A stretch of 64,000 nucleotides of DNA, taken from positions 54,269,982 to 54,333,981 of the forward strand of contig CM031857.1 of assembly GCA_018697195.1 (NCBI GenBank), read 5' to 3'. The stretch is from Certhia americana (Eukaryota > Chordata > Aves > Passeriformes > Certhiidae). The translations under genes and the position numbers were made by a program. Under the pieces are notes generated by a model. That model searched no databases. It was not told the origin of the DNA and saw only the letters and a program-made list of their open reading frames with translations. Shown one piece after another: positions 51,101 through 64,000 of this stretch; position 1 is the stretch's first letter; each line of letters opens with the position of its first letter.

Positions 51101-51849
51101 TGTTGGCCTTGATGATTTTCAAATCTCTTCTGTGTTTGCCAGAATTCCACAAAGAAGGGAAAAAACTGGCTTTTCCAGCCTTATGATGTAAGACTAATTC
51201 TACCTTGCAGCTGGTGGTTTTTAGGATAAACTTCTGCAAAGCTGCATAATTTGCACACTGCAAAGCATGAACGGCTCTGTCCTGTTTAAACAGGTTTTGA
51301 TGCGGTTGGCTCTTGATGCTGCTCAGAGAACAGTAAACCATGACTTGTGTTGGAGGGCTAATTCCTCTGCTGGCTGCTCTGCCACATCTCAGACAAACCT
51401 TCCTGAACAGCAGGAGTCATAGGCTGCACCCAGATGTGCCTGCTTAAAATATCACCTGGTTGTCTTCAGGAGAAGATTCATGTTACACCAAATTTTGGAT
51501 AACTGCATCTTTCTGCTACAGTGACAGCTCTGTTGTTTCCTATGAGTTAGGCCCTGGTGTGATCAGAGATATCTGGATCCAAGAGCAAAATGCTGATTTT
51601 TTTATTACTTCCCTTGCTTGGTGGATAAGCTCTCACTGGATCAGCTCTGAGTCTCTCACTGCTCAGCTGCAGCGTCCCTGGAGTTGCCTCCAGGGAAAAA
51701 GCCAGAGCTGGCTGGTGGGGGAGGAAGGGGAAAGAGCAGTGGAAGGGCTCCTGGCAGGCAGCAGCCACAGTCACTTCACTTTGGATGTAATACAAAACCT
51801 CATTCTTATTGCAACTGACAACCTCAGTCTGGCAATGAAGAAGCTGGGG

Positions 51850-51851
<2 letters not shown>

Positions 51852-51904
<53 letters not shown>
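51852..51904. repeat. (TG)n microsatellite
   Basis: About 26 GT repeats without interruption, in the region upstream of ITM2B. Confidence 0.98.
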
Positions 51905-51905
<1 letters not shown>

Positions 51906-52399
51906 ACGCAAAAATGGCTGTGATGCTGGGATCTCTGTACAGCAGTTTGGGGGTTTTGTTTTTGTCTTTTCTGGCAAGACAGAAGGAGCAGCAACATGAA
52001 TTATGAGAAGCTGCAAGAGAATACTGTTAACAGAGGATGGGATCCGCCACTTGTCCCATGGCAGCAATCACAGGTGTCTTTACTTCTGCATTTGAGATAA
52101 GTTTTTAAGTTTAAAGTTTGAACATGACCTTTCTACTCAGTTTACAAACTTGTAAAATACCCCACCCCATTTTATATATATTTTAAAAGCAACTGTAATT
52201 TCAATAAGGTCACTTGGCTTAATATAAGCAAGGAAAGATTTCCCCAGGAATGCTGAGCATAAGGGAGGTTTCCTTTATGATATTGTGATTCTAGTAAAGC
52301 AGTGCAATAAGCATACATCCCCAGACTATGACTCATTCACATTGTGCCGCCCAGACTTTTCAGTACTGCTCACAATTTCAAGAAGGGAAAAATAAAAAA

Positions 52400-52505
52400 A
52401 GAGAGGAGAGGAGAGGAGAGGAGAGGAGAGGAGAGGAGAGGAGAGGANNNNNNNNNNGAGGAGAGGAGAGGAGAGGAGAGGAGAGGAGAGGAGAGGAGAG
52501 GAGAA
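52400..52505. repeat. (GAGAG)n pentanucleotide satellite with assembly gap
   Basis: AGGAG-type pentamers on both sides of ten Ns (52448-52457). All purine on the plus strand. True length unknown. Confidence 0.97.
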
Positions 52506-55500
52506 AAAATTTAAACCATTGGTAATAATGACAGCAGAATTTGGAGTAGGCTGCAGCATACTGCTTGTTAAGTGTTGTCCCTGGGCCAAAGAGACATATC
52601 TGTCAATAATTTAAACCTGGTTTAGAATTTCCTTCAGGAAAATTTCCTAAAGGACCACCTTCTCAAATCCTGAATTGATTTGAGAAAATATGTTTACTCC
52701 CCAGAAAGCCTCAACATTTGCCTTATTATAGAGACAAAAAAATTAAATAACATGCAATCTCTGTCCAACGCTTTTCTCTTCAAGATTGTTTAAAACTATA
52801 GAGCTAACAAATCAGGTTTCCTTTATATTTTGTGGCTGATTAACGGGGCAATGATATGATCACAAGGATGAGAACTGAAAGAAATGAAAGAAATATTTCT
52901 TAGTTTCTCGGGAAAATCTCCTCTATCTGCCATAACACAGCACTAACGGCACCAGCATAGGGTAGAAAAAGCTGTGGTGAGGTGACTACTTACCTGTGCA
53001 GGGTGGCTCAGACTCTGCCCTGAGGAGATAAATTGTGCAGGAAAGATAAAGATAATAGTAATTTGTAAGGAAAAATCAAGATTCAAAGAGAAAACTGTAG
53101 TCTCAATCTAAGAATTCTCAACTATCTCCTCTGGGGAGGCTTAGACACCAAAAAAAAATCATCTGTGTTCCTGCTTATGACTTTGTTCTGTAGTTATTGA
53201 AGTCAAGAACAATATTCTCATTGACTGAAGATGTGCAATTATGAGTCTTGACTGCATTAGAGGTAAATCATCCATCTTCACTCTGGTAAAAAAAGAGTTT
53301 ACAATCCCCTTTCAGGATAAATAAAATGTATATACCAAGAAACAGCTGGCCATTTCTGGAAGCAACAACAAAGAATGCAGTTTTTTGCAGAAATTGCATC
53401 ACTCAAATGATTGACAAGAAGATGTCATCAGTCAAAGTTTTTACACAAAAATATGTAAATTATGTAAAAACATATGTACCTTGCCAGCAAATCTGTTATT
53501 TTATTTTGTCTTCAATAATGCATGGCACAAGAATCACATTCCTAAATAATACTGCCCCTTCTGAATAGAAGGCAGTTAAAATAGGTTAAAAGTAGTATAT
53601 TTTATGAACAATAGATTCTTTACATAGATTATTAATGGAAACATAATATTTAACCAGTCATTTGTGGTGAAATCTGAGACTACTTGTATGTTGCTGAATA
53701 TCCCTACAATCATGCAGCTTGTCACAGAAGCTACAACAATCCTAATATGAAAACCATGGGCCTTTCCCCCTGCATGACTGCCATTTGCTTTCAATAAATA
53801 ATTGCCAGAGTAAAGACAATAGAAGCAGATCTCATATTTGAAAAACAAGAACAAACACAACTAAATATGAACCAGGAATCACAGAAGAGCCAAAAATAAA
53901 TATCCAGAGAAAAAAGAGCAAGAGGAATAGACAATTTAATGAGACTGGGAATGTGGAGATTAAGACAATTTTCATGCTAGTTTTAAACCCAAATTAAGAA
54001 GGTGGTGATAAGTATTTTATAAAAAATTGTTTAGGCATGTTTTGGTATATCATTCTTTTCTCAGTATGAATGGGGGCTATCAGCTTGTTTTAGTTTAGGA
54101 GACCTAAAGAGATGTCTTTCAGTGTGAAAACATCATTGAATAAGTCACATTATCATATTTGCTAAACTGTGTTTTCTCCTCTGTTTTGTTCAAGCCACAG
54201 GCTGAGTTTGTGAGCACTATACTCAAGTCAGTTAGGTACCCGTGCTTTCTGTAAAGCAACAACTTCTGAATGCATTTTCCACTTACTTCTCAAGTCTCAG
54301 GGTGTGTTCTTGGCACAAGTGGGCAGAACTCTCCTGGTAGTAGTAAATATTTCATAATGAAGGAGGAACGAAAAATTAGGAGGATAGAAGATTTTTTCCT
54401 TATGTTTATCAGAACTACAGTCCCAGGCACTTCTCTAAATGTATAGTGAACCAAAAATCCTTTAACACCTTCCTAGATAACAGGGCTCATCCATCCTTTT
54501 TGCTCTGTCAACACAGCTGGCACAAATGCACATTTTGAATAATTTCTCTCTCAGACAGAAATAAACCTCTTAATAGCAGTGGGGGAATGAATGTGAATCC
54601 AGCCAGGGAACTAGGGAGGGAAGGGAGTGGGAGGAGCCTGAATTGTAAAGGAAAAAACAGCATCATATTAGCACAGATAGAAAGGGCATAAAGTCCTTAG
54701 CACAAGGAAATTGGCATCAACGGACCTAAGAGTGAGACAAATGAGAGGAAGACAAAATCCTTGCACTGGGTAGGAGGGTTGGTGGAAAGGGAAAATTATA
54801 CAGGTAGAGAGAATTTGGCATGTGAAAAGAATTGAGATCCTGGCAGAAACCTTGGGGTACACTGGTGTGGGCATCTCAGGGTGGGAGTGTTTACAGTATA
54901 TTTTCAGTGGGAAGCAGGTGAAGAGGGACACTGAGCCACTAGCAGAGTAGTAAAATATTGACCACATGGTGCCTCAGGTATGAAACAGAGGCTTGAGGGA
55001 ACCCTGAAACAGAAGGTGTCACACAGGGGGTGTTTTGTATACAGTATGAAAGGTGACTTTAAAAGGAAAAAATCTTAAGATTCACAGAGTGAGGCAAGAC
55101 AAATGAGGATTCCAGTTAAGCTGGGTATTCAGGAATCAGTTCCTCTGGAGTCCCTTTGCATAAATTCCCCTACATTGCCTTAAGGAGACTGGAGACAGGA
55201 ACCTGCTGTCCTCAAAGGACTCTTCAGCCACTGGGGTGGAAAGAGTTGCCGGGCAGGCTCTCATGTGGGAATATTAACCCTTGACACTTCTACAACCACC
55301 ACAAATGTATACTTGCCTCCTGGCTGTCCATTTCCCCCAGGGAGCCATGTGTCACTTCAGAGAGGGGTGACTGAGGATGTGCTTTGCTTGGACAGCACAT
55401 CCTCATGGCCTGGACAGCAATTTTTTAATGAGTGATGGCAAGTTGTGTACAGTCTGTCCATCACTTTAGGAGTGCCTTCATGCAACAACAGAATGAACAT

Positions 55501-58500
55501 ATGCTGAAGGGCAGTTTACAGGGAGCAATTTCTCATTTCTCCACAAAACTGTGACCCTCTGCATATGGCCTGTCCACCCATACCCCATGTATGTCCCATT
55601 TTTCCCTCTGGAAACATAGAAGCATTAGTATCTTTCCAAGATTTTTTTTTTTGCATTATTGTTCCATAACAGTTTGTACATTTTTCTAACCTGACACTTT
55701 CAGTTTGGGTAGATATTTGCATTCTTTCTAAAACACATCCAGAACTGAACAGCTTCAGACAGCTTTCTCTCCACCACAGAGCTGCTACCAAATAGCAGCA
55801 CAGGAACTTATCACTGTGGTTATACTTCATCTGAAAGGTTCCTGACTTGCCTCGGGAAGCACCAGCACTGAAGTAAGACTATGCTCTAAGTATCATCTCA
55901 AGCTGCCTATCTTGTGTTTGGGAACAGGTACAGGAAAGGCAGACCTGGCTGGGAACTTCTACTGCCAGTATATGCTACAGACAGAGGCTGCTCATTCTGG
56001 GGTGAAGCAGCAGAAAGCCTTGGGAGTGCTGAGTTTGAGCAGCCTGTTACACTGTGGGTGTAGCACTTTCATGGACCTAGGGTACCAAAGTCCTCTGTAG
56101 GAGTAGGAGCCCTTGAGGAAACACACTGCAATCCCAAAAATTAATGAGAAGTGAAGGAAATAGTTTTTTGTTCTCCATCCTTGCAGATTGTGCTGCTCTG
56201 AGTATAATTTCATACTCAGGCAAGGAGAATAGGATTACACAAAATATGATAAACCATTAGAAATGGAGAAGAGCAATTAGGATCAATCAGTGCATCCATT
56301 TTTAGAAACCTGAAACAAGGGACACAGGACACCGTAGTGCTGTGTGCTGTACAGACACAAGGTCTCTACCTCTCGGGACTGAGCAGTTAAGTTTAAAATC
56401 AAAGACAACAGACCAAAACAGACAAATCAAGACAGGACAACAACTCAGGCATCTTGACAGACCTGCATGGCAGCTCCTCACTGTTGTCAGCTCTTCTCCA
56501 AAAAGGACTTTTTTGAGGAGGGTAATGAAGTACTTGAGGAACTGTGTATAATGACAATCTTACTGATGTTTATGGAGAAAGCCTTCCTGTCAGAGATGTG
56601 GGGGGCAGGAAGTTTGGAGATCCCTAACTGAACTACAGCATTAGCAGATTCAGTGCATACAGTGTTTGACATGGCTGTGTAGAGCATTTGAACTGGTAGT
56701 TTGTTGGCCTAATCTGTCCAAATGATAAAAAAAATCATTGGATAGAGAGAAGAGAGAGGAAAGAGAAAGAAGAAAAGCCACATCTACTGTGTATTGAGAG
56801 CTATGCCACAGGCTGGGAAGAACTGTGGCAGCATTTCAAGCACAGGCTACTCCCCACTTTGATGCAATCCTGTTTTCTAATCTCTGTCTGAGATCAAGGC
56901 TGGATGGGAAGAGAGAAATGGACTTTTGCAGAAATGCAATATTTTGCCTGTCTTGTGACCAGGCACATGTGTAGCTCTGAATCTGAGTGTCAGTCAACAA
57001 AGTAGGATGTCTCAGTAGGATGTGTCAGTAAATCCCTGGCTGGAACTGCTTTTGTTCAATCCACTTCAAGCTTTGCATGGTGTCCCTAGACTTGATGCTG
57101 AACATCTCTGTGGTAAATGAAGTATTCTGCATGACCAGTTTGGGACATACCAGATAATAATCAGGTTTTCTACTTAGAAAAATACTGACCTTGTTCAGGA
57201 GGGAAGGGCATTCTGAGAAGTCCTTTTGCAGTATCTCCAGGCAAAGAAGGGACCTGGTTTTGTCCTTTAGCACTTTTTCCTTCAGAGTTGTAAGTCAGCC
57301 TTGGCCCATGGCAGTCCCCTTTAGTCTCCAGCTGTTAAGTTATAGGCTTAGGCATAACTTTTATTGGCTTTTCCTCCCCAATTTTCTTGGATGCCACAGT
57401 TGGCAATCACAAATTTATTGCCTACTTACAAGGAAAAAAGGGAAAGACTGGTCATGGAGGTGAGATGCTTGCAAGCTAGAGGTGATGTGTTAAAGTAGAA
57501 AATATGTCTACAAAGCAAATACAGAGCATGCAGACTTTTTTAACTGTCCCAAATAGATCACTTTGAAGCAATTTCCTCATGTAAATTATCTTCCCTTGAA
57601 ACATGCCAGAAAAAATGCCAGTCTGCTGCAGAGAAACTGAAATATTTCTCATAAAGGAAGATTAATAGTGAAAATACAATCTGGAAAAAAAAGTCATCTA
57701 TAGGTGAGTATCAGGTACAGTGAAAACTTGGCTGTAGAGAGAGGTTACAGATGAACTGATCATAGGAAGGAAGTTTATTGGTTTCTCACATTTAATATCA
57801 CAAGGTGCTTTCTAAAAATGCAAGTTGAAATGGCAGAGAGTATTATTTTGCAGCTGTAATATAAATATGTAGTATCATAGTATCCAGAATGGTTCTGTAG
57901 TAGCAATCAAACAGCAATGAGGGAAAGAATGATGCTGGAGTAAGACCATAACCCTGAATAAAAAAAAGAAAAATTCCCTTGTCCCATACTTGTCAGCAAA
58001 TTCCTTTATCTAACCCTGGTGCTAATGGAAGTTTTTCACTCTGGGTATCTACTGTCACTTGTAAGAGGCAATGTGCAGGATTTCAGAGTGTGTCCCTCCT
58101 ATGTCCTTCACCATCCCTGTCCTCATTTCTGCTATGAGCCTGTGCCTGTTCAGATGGAGACCAACTGGAGAACACTGTAGACCCTTCTTTTCCCATACAC
58201 TTGAATTTTCTTTCAGTGAAAAACAGGATGCAGGAAGGGGGAGAAAATGGTACATCTGAACCTTATCCTCATATGTATTTAAAATGTGGCCAGGATACAT
58301 TTTGGGAACTGATGTCTCTGGTCCCACAATTTTAGACACACCTGGAAGGTACAAGTTGCCTGATAGCAGATTTCAAAAATCAAGGATTAAACTGTGTTTC
58401 TTACTGCCTTTCACTGTAAAACAGAAATAATATTTTACAGCAAGGCAAGGAATGCTGAAAAAGTCAGATTTTTTTTCATAATCAGATAAGTGCACCAGGA

Positions 58501-58558
58501 GAATTATTATTTCCACTTGATTTGCATGTGGCTTCAAAATTATCCATGAAAGATGCTG

Positions 58559-58602
<44 letters not shown>
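58559..58602. repeat. (AT)n microsatellite
   Basis: About 21 uninterrupted TA repeats, self-complementary, in the region upstream of ITM2B. Confidence 0.98.
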
Positions 58603-58604
<2 letters not shown>

Positions 58605-59157
58605 TGAATGTCTGAATGTGAAATGGCTGCTGTTACAATTCAAAAGGCTAAGGAAGACTACGGAAAATTGATAGGGAAACCTCTGTGTGAGATTTTAGTT
58701 ATTTAAAACTTGTAATTTATTAAAACAAGAAAACAAAGTGAACTGACTCAAGACCATCTTTCCAGGATAATTCTAAGTATATAGTCACAGTTTTGCATCA
58801 TTTGAGTAATAACCATAGTTGAGCAAATATTCTGAAAGAAAGATAAACCCATTAAGCATAAGTTCCATGTGTGAGCCCAATGAGGACCCTAGTCTTCAGT
58901 CAGGGCTGGACCTCTAGGCTTTGACAATATAACAAAAGACAGTGAAAAATAATTAATAACTAAACATCAGATTTTAACACGTTCAAAACTGTTGATTAAT
59001 ACATCCTTGACTAATAAAAAGCATATTTTGACTTCTTAATTACTCAAGTTTTGCCCCATTTAAACAGTATTTTGTTATTTTGAGTCTTCCTCCACAGATT
59101 TTTATCAGAAGCAGAATGAATAGCAATCAAAATATGCACTAGAATGTTTTCATTTCA

Positions 59158-59161
59158 CAAA

Positions 59162-59194
<33 letters not shown>

Positions 59195-59204
59195 CAAAAA
59201 AAAA
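59158..59204. repeat. A-rich tract
   Basis: Runs of A interrupted by G and GC. I see no retrogene body directly upstream. Confidence 0.95.
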
Positions 59205-62200
59205 GCATATTCCTCCTGTGAGGGTGTTTGAATCTTAATGTAAAATGCATTCTGAGATAATCCTCACTTACAGAGTCTTGTTCTTCCACTGAAGGATGAC
59301 AGGCTTTTAAATCTGCCAAAAATGAGTTCAGAACTTTCTTTCTGGCTCTGCATTGCTTCTGCAGTACTTGCTGACACCACTGCTGCTTAGGGGAGCATAA
59401 GGAGTCTACCTTAATTTAAGGGTGAGCTGTAGAAATGGGAAATGCTGACAGCTGGGCCTCAAAGGTGAAGAAGAAACTGACATTAAAATCATCTTTCAAA
59501 GAACAAAAAGGATAAGCAAGGGTAGCAAATAGCCAGGCTTTAAAGGAGATTCTTCCTATACTCACTAATTTACATTAGCTGTATTCATTTTATCAATTGA
59601 AGGATGTTAAGGCTATGCCTATGCTAGCAAATTAAATATGCTTATGATCCTGCTGAGGGCCACTGTGACTACCCATTTTGTTAAACTCTCTTATCTCCCC
59701 AAACAGGGTGGCTGCATCTGAACTGCACATTGCGAATGGTCCGTGACTGATTGCCACACAGCATCCAGGGGGCTGTCTGGGCAAGGGCTGCACACCCTAG
59801 CACAAGTGTCAGGAGAGCCTTCTCACAGGAACTCTTGCTGGGATCTTTCTTCCAGCTTAATAGTCTGCTCAAGTTCTAGTTCCAAGGGACATTTACTACC
59901 TCCTTCACCAGTACAGGGAGAGCAGTGCATTTGGCTACTAGCATGAATAAATGTGCTGAAGTCATCAGAGTAACTCATACTGATGAAGGCATAGATCTAG
60001 TATGTTGTACCATTGATGTAAAACTACAATATGATTAGGAATTATTACAACAGCAGTCTCTGCACAGTCATATGAATTTATTCTGTCAAGCCACAGACCT
60101 CTGAAGATCTGCTGGCTATTTATATACCCAGATTTACGTGCATACTTCAGGGTTTGACACATTGTGGTCGAGACACAGACAGACAATAAAACCCACTGGG
60201 AACTCACTTTACAACATTCAGTTGGGTTTTTTTTTTTTTTTTTTGGCAACTGAAATCTATATTTTACTTCTGTTAGTTCTTCACTCTGCCCTGATTCAGA
60301 AAATTGGTATTGTAAATTAAATTATTTGATTTGGGGAAGGTAAGGCCCTCACCACAAGACAGGAGATGCATGAATAATTGAAAGTATGCAGAATCCTACC
60401 AGAATTTTAAAGCTAGCAGAGGTTTAGTGTGTTTTTCTCCAACAGAGCCTTTGGATTCACTTATAGCAAATAATATGTGGAAAATTTATTGTAGAGTTTT
60501 AGCAAAGGACATACCAAACATGCAGTGACTTGCTCAGACCTAACCAATATAGGATAAAAGATGAGATGTATAAGACCATAGGAAGTAAAATATTCCTTGT
60601 TCAAATTTATAAGCTTCATGAACACTCTCTTAAAATTAAGCCTTGAATGCATAGTTATCAACCCCCACTTCCTGGTCACACAGGATCTGGTTCTAGATTA
60701 GAGGCCTGCAGCAAAAGAAGCAAAGCGACAGAGCAGGAAAGAGTGGAAGACAAAATTAGTATTTATTTTTTGCTCACCTAAGTAATCAAGTATTTCCATA
60801 TGCCACGCAGCAATTGAAACTTGGTTTCCAATTCATTTTCATCTATGGTGGATCTTCTGCCATCTGAGAATGGTGCGACCTCTGATTAAAACTCTTTATG
60901 GGGTTGGGATATATAATGTTGCTCTCCTGTGTAGATTCCTTTTACCTAAGATGGCTTGGGTTGATTGTATACTTTTCTTCCATATAAGGCAGTAGGCTTT
61001 CCCTCTGCTATCTTCAACTGTTTTCCTGATATATGTGTGAATCCAGTATGTTTGAAACTGCTGTCTCTGAATAAAGCTGGGCTCAAAGTGGCAAGAAGTT
61101 GTTTGCAGAGGGAGGACAGACAGACACACAAGAGCACACATATGGTCAGAGCAAGACTGTATCATCATAATTTCTATAGAAGCGAAAAAGAAATAAACAC
61201 AGCAGTCTGATTTTGCTGCACAGTATCTTTCTTAATTGTCAAAGTTCAGCTGGGCTAGAAACTGAGTTAACCACATTTTAATGCTAAGCATATCTGAAGA
61301 CTCATGCTGCAAGCCTAAGGCAAGTGTGTTCTCAGAAAGTAGGCTCCACACCAGACGTTGAATGCAGCCATAACAAATCATCTTCCTTTGCACATCTAGA
61401 TCCTCAAACAGGGTGTAAAAGACCATGCACACTGCGGAGTAAGTGTGGGAAGAAAAAAATAAAACCGCCCTCACAAATGAAAATATGGAAGCTCTGCTGC
61501 ACCACCGGTGACTCAGACCTGCTTCTTTCACCCCTGCCAAGAAATTCAGGGCACATCCTCTTCAGAAATCCCCGGCCATGTTACTGAAATACCTGCACTT
61601 TCCAAATTCTGTCAGAAAGTGCATACATCCTCTTTCCAGACCTTGGCAGCATAAATCGAATGATTCTGTGAGGAATAATCTGCTGTCTCAGGTTCCTATG
61701 GCTCTGTTACATACTCCACAACAGCTCAGCAACAGATGCTGTTGGTAGGAACTTGGTGTGTGTACTGCACAGAGGAATTTTCGCTGAAGCAAGTCAACTT
61801 CGCTCTGAAGGATGTTGGAAATCTCATGTGTGGGAGGAGAGGAAAGGTTCCTATGTCTCACCACAGCTTCCACAAAATCCCAGTGGGTCTCAGTTGCTCT
61901 GAGTGGATGCTATTAACTGGGTGTCTAGGGTTCAGGGACAGAGTTAGTTGTTTTTTCTCTCAAAAATGTGTATGATTTTGTAGATTATAATTACTCAAAC
62001 TGTATCCTGCTGCTACTCAGGGGTGAAAGAGCTCTCTCCTCTGCTTGACTATTGGCCAACTGAAATCACTTTGGTTTGGGAAACACGAAGAGGCCAGAGC
62101 TGTGACCTATGAAACAGATCTGTGAATCTCTTGGTTTATAAATCCCATCAGGGAGAGGCTGGCCCCCTTATGACAGCTGCCTGTAAAACCTGTGACCTGA

Positions 62201-64000
62201 CAGCAAACAAAATGTCAAGTCCTCTTAACAAAGGAATCACTAGACTGCTGCTCAAAGAGAGGAAGTTCTCAAGTAGGTATTTTGTCATTTAAGTGACACT
62301 CTTCCCTACTGAATCACAGCATTTCCTACTATTGTTGCCTAGCATCTGGATTCCTGCTGCTCCCCTCCAGGGGCTGGTGATACTTCTCCAGAAGTTTCAA
62401 GCACATAATTAGATTGCTCCCTTAGTAAGCAGAATTTCCTGGAGGGAAGCACATTGCAGCACTGTTCCACAACTTGCCCAAGCTGCCAGCAAGAGCCAAC
62501 AAGAAGGCTGGTTCTTGAATCCACAAGGATCTGCAAACTCAGCTGGCCCACAGTGCATAGCAGTAAAAGTTTGGCAGGGCTCTGACATAGGAGTTGCATG
62601 TATTTAATAATATGTTTTGGATAGCAGAGCCCAAGAAGAGCTGGGCTGCAATTTGGCAGGAAACTGGACCAACCTAACAACTTGGTGCTGCCAACAGGCT
62701 GTGATCCTATTCCCGTCTTCCCCTTCACCCTTCTGCTCCCATCAGAGCCCCCTGCTCCTTCCATGGAATTGCTTCATGTGGAACTCAGCTGAACAAGCCA
62801 GGTGACCAAGAAAGCTGACTCAGCTCATAAGCTCAGGAGATCACTCAGTTTTTTGCTGGCTTTGTTTTCTGATGCGAATCGTGAGATAAACTGACCCACT
62901 CTTAAAACTAAGTGCAAGACGAACACTGGCATTGGTTCAAGGCTAGCATTAATGGCATGTGCCGGTAGAGGAGGAAATGCAGGGCAAAAAAAGATGAGCA
63001 GTCCCCTTCCAGCAGCAGCAAACTGTTAAATTGCATTAAGCATCACATGAACCTCACCTTTGTGCCTTGCCCATTGCCAAATCTCTCTTTCTTTTTTCTT
63101 AAATTCCCAAACCCTACAATGGTTGATATCTAATTTATTTTAGGACTCAGTGTGCATTTCAAATAGATTTATTTTACAGGAGGTATGGATGATAGCAACC
63201 CACTGGGTAGATAACAGGCCAAACTGTACTTTGGAGTATGATTCCAGCACAGCAGAAGCTGTTCTAAATTTGGGCTACTGCTGCTTGATTCCCCTCCCTC
63301 CTTTACTCACATATTTCTTCTTTTCTTGCATGTTTTGGTCTATGTTTTCCATAGCATTGGTGCCAGTGGAACCAGAAGACGAACTGTGCTCAGGGAGCTG
63401 ACCTAACTAAAATCTAACCTGTCCTCAGAATTTTTCTCTTGGAATCTGTTTTCTGAATCAGACCACTGCAAAAATCCATCTCATTAGCTGATGGGTGTAA
63501 ACAAGGGAAGAAATCTACTTTGCATTTTTAACAGTTTTTTAACATGTGTGGTATGTGAGTTTTCAAACAGGCACTAAAAACAAAGGCGAAGATTCACAAG
63601 GGACTAAAGATGGACTATTTCATCTCTAGGACTCAAAGAACTTTAGTTTATGAAATTGATTTAGACATCTCTCTCCCCTTTCAGGAGCTGAGAAAGTTAG
63701 GCAGTGGTGCATCCTTTGTCTACCAACAAAACCTCTGAATGTGGGAGAGCAGCATCTTTTGAAACCAGCCAGAGGGAAAGACAAGGCAAAGAAGAGCTGA
63801 GATGCTTCTTCTCATATTTAGACTTCTTTGTGTGTAATATTGGAACATTTTTTGATCTCTCCTTCCTTTCATTTGTTTCTAGATTAAGGTAACTAGCTCT
63901 GCCCTGGGAAATACATGTGTCCTGCTGGAAAGTGGCCTCCAAGGAAAAATAGGCAATGGTTTAAATATCCAGTTTTTATGGGTTGACATTGGCTAGATGC

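Larger units (their letters stand above)
45421..64000. other. Upstream intergenic region of ITM2B, no gene seen
   Basis: 18.6 kb with only simple repeats (47883, 48078, 51852, 52400, 58559, 59158, and a poly-T at 60226-60244). In human the next gene on this side is MED4, more than 100 kb away, and no MED4 exon appears here. The longest frames (51460-51999 plus, 62339-62764 minus) look like non-coding translation; the first runs through the TG microsatellite. Confidence 0.75.

Noticed and set aside
51460..51999. 179-codon plus-strand open frame
   Set aside because: It reads through the (TG)n microsatellite as alternating Cys-Val, with no protein-like domain.
61630..61680. Possible CR1 tail (ATGATTCTGTGAG)
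   Set aside because: Only the terminal motif fits; the preceding 100 bp do not resemble CR1.
62339..62764. 141-codon minus-strand open frame
   Set aside because: No recognised homology and no matching splice sites; probably chance in a GC-richer patch.
45421..64000. A gene expected between ITM2B and the right edge
   Set aside because: No frame shows MED4 or any other known protein, and the human neighbour is far away, so the absence is expected.

Overview
This is a 64 kb piece of a vertebrate nuclear genome, almost certainly a bird. The evidence is several CR1 LINE tails, one avian ERVL-type solo LTR, AT-rich non-coding DNA with two sharp GC/CpG-rich promoter islands, and protein sequence close to avian orthologues. 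The LTR family is abundant in songbirds, so a passerine is my best guess, but the order is inferred rather than shown.

The window holds two genes, both on the minus strand and in the order known from human chromosome 13q14 (ITM2B followed by RB1). The 5' end of RB1 lies at the left: exon 3 (145-257), a 9.8 kb intron 2, exon 2 (10087-10207), a 160 bp intron 1 and exon 1 (10368-10456) inside a CpG island. The rest of RB1 lies beyond position 1. All of ITM2B (BRI2) lies at 18.3-45.2 kb: six coding exons with consistent phases encode 261 residues, the 3' UTR ends at a poly(A) signal near 18309, and the first exon sits in a second CpG island. About 8 kb separates the ITM2B 3' end from the RB1 promoter.

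The remainder is intron or intergenic DNA. RB1 intron 2 carries a solo LTR (2755-3325) and a CR1 tail. A longer CR1 copy begins about 400 bp upstream of the RB1 start codon. ITM2B introns 1 and 2 carry four further CR1 fragments. The 18.6 kb upstream of ITM2B (45.4-64 kb) has no exon I can recognise, only simple repeats. Two microsatellites contain 10-N placeholders and are assembly gaps.

The products are not known to form one pathway. RB1 is the nuclear E2F-binding pocket protein. ITM2B is a type II membrane BRICHOS protein of the secretory pathway, processed by furin. I found no new multi-gene system. The points most worth a second look are a rearranged but recognisable RB1 core promoter, a short RB1 N-terminus, a NAGNAG acceptor in ITM2B, a two-residue-longer ITM2B C-terminal peptide followed by tandem stop codons, and one unexplained CpG-bearing open frame in ITM2B intron 1.
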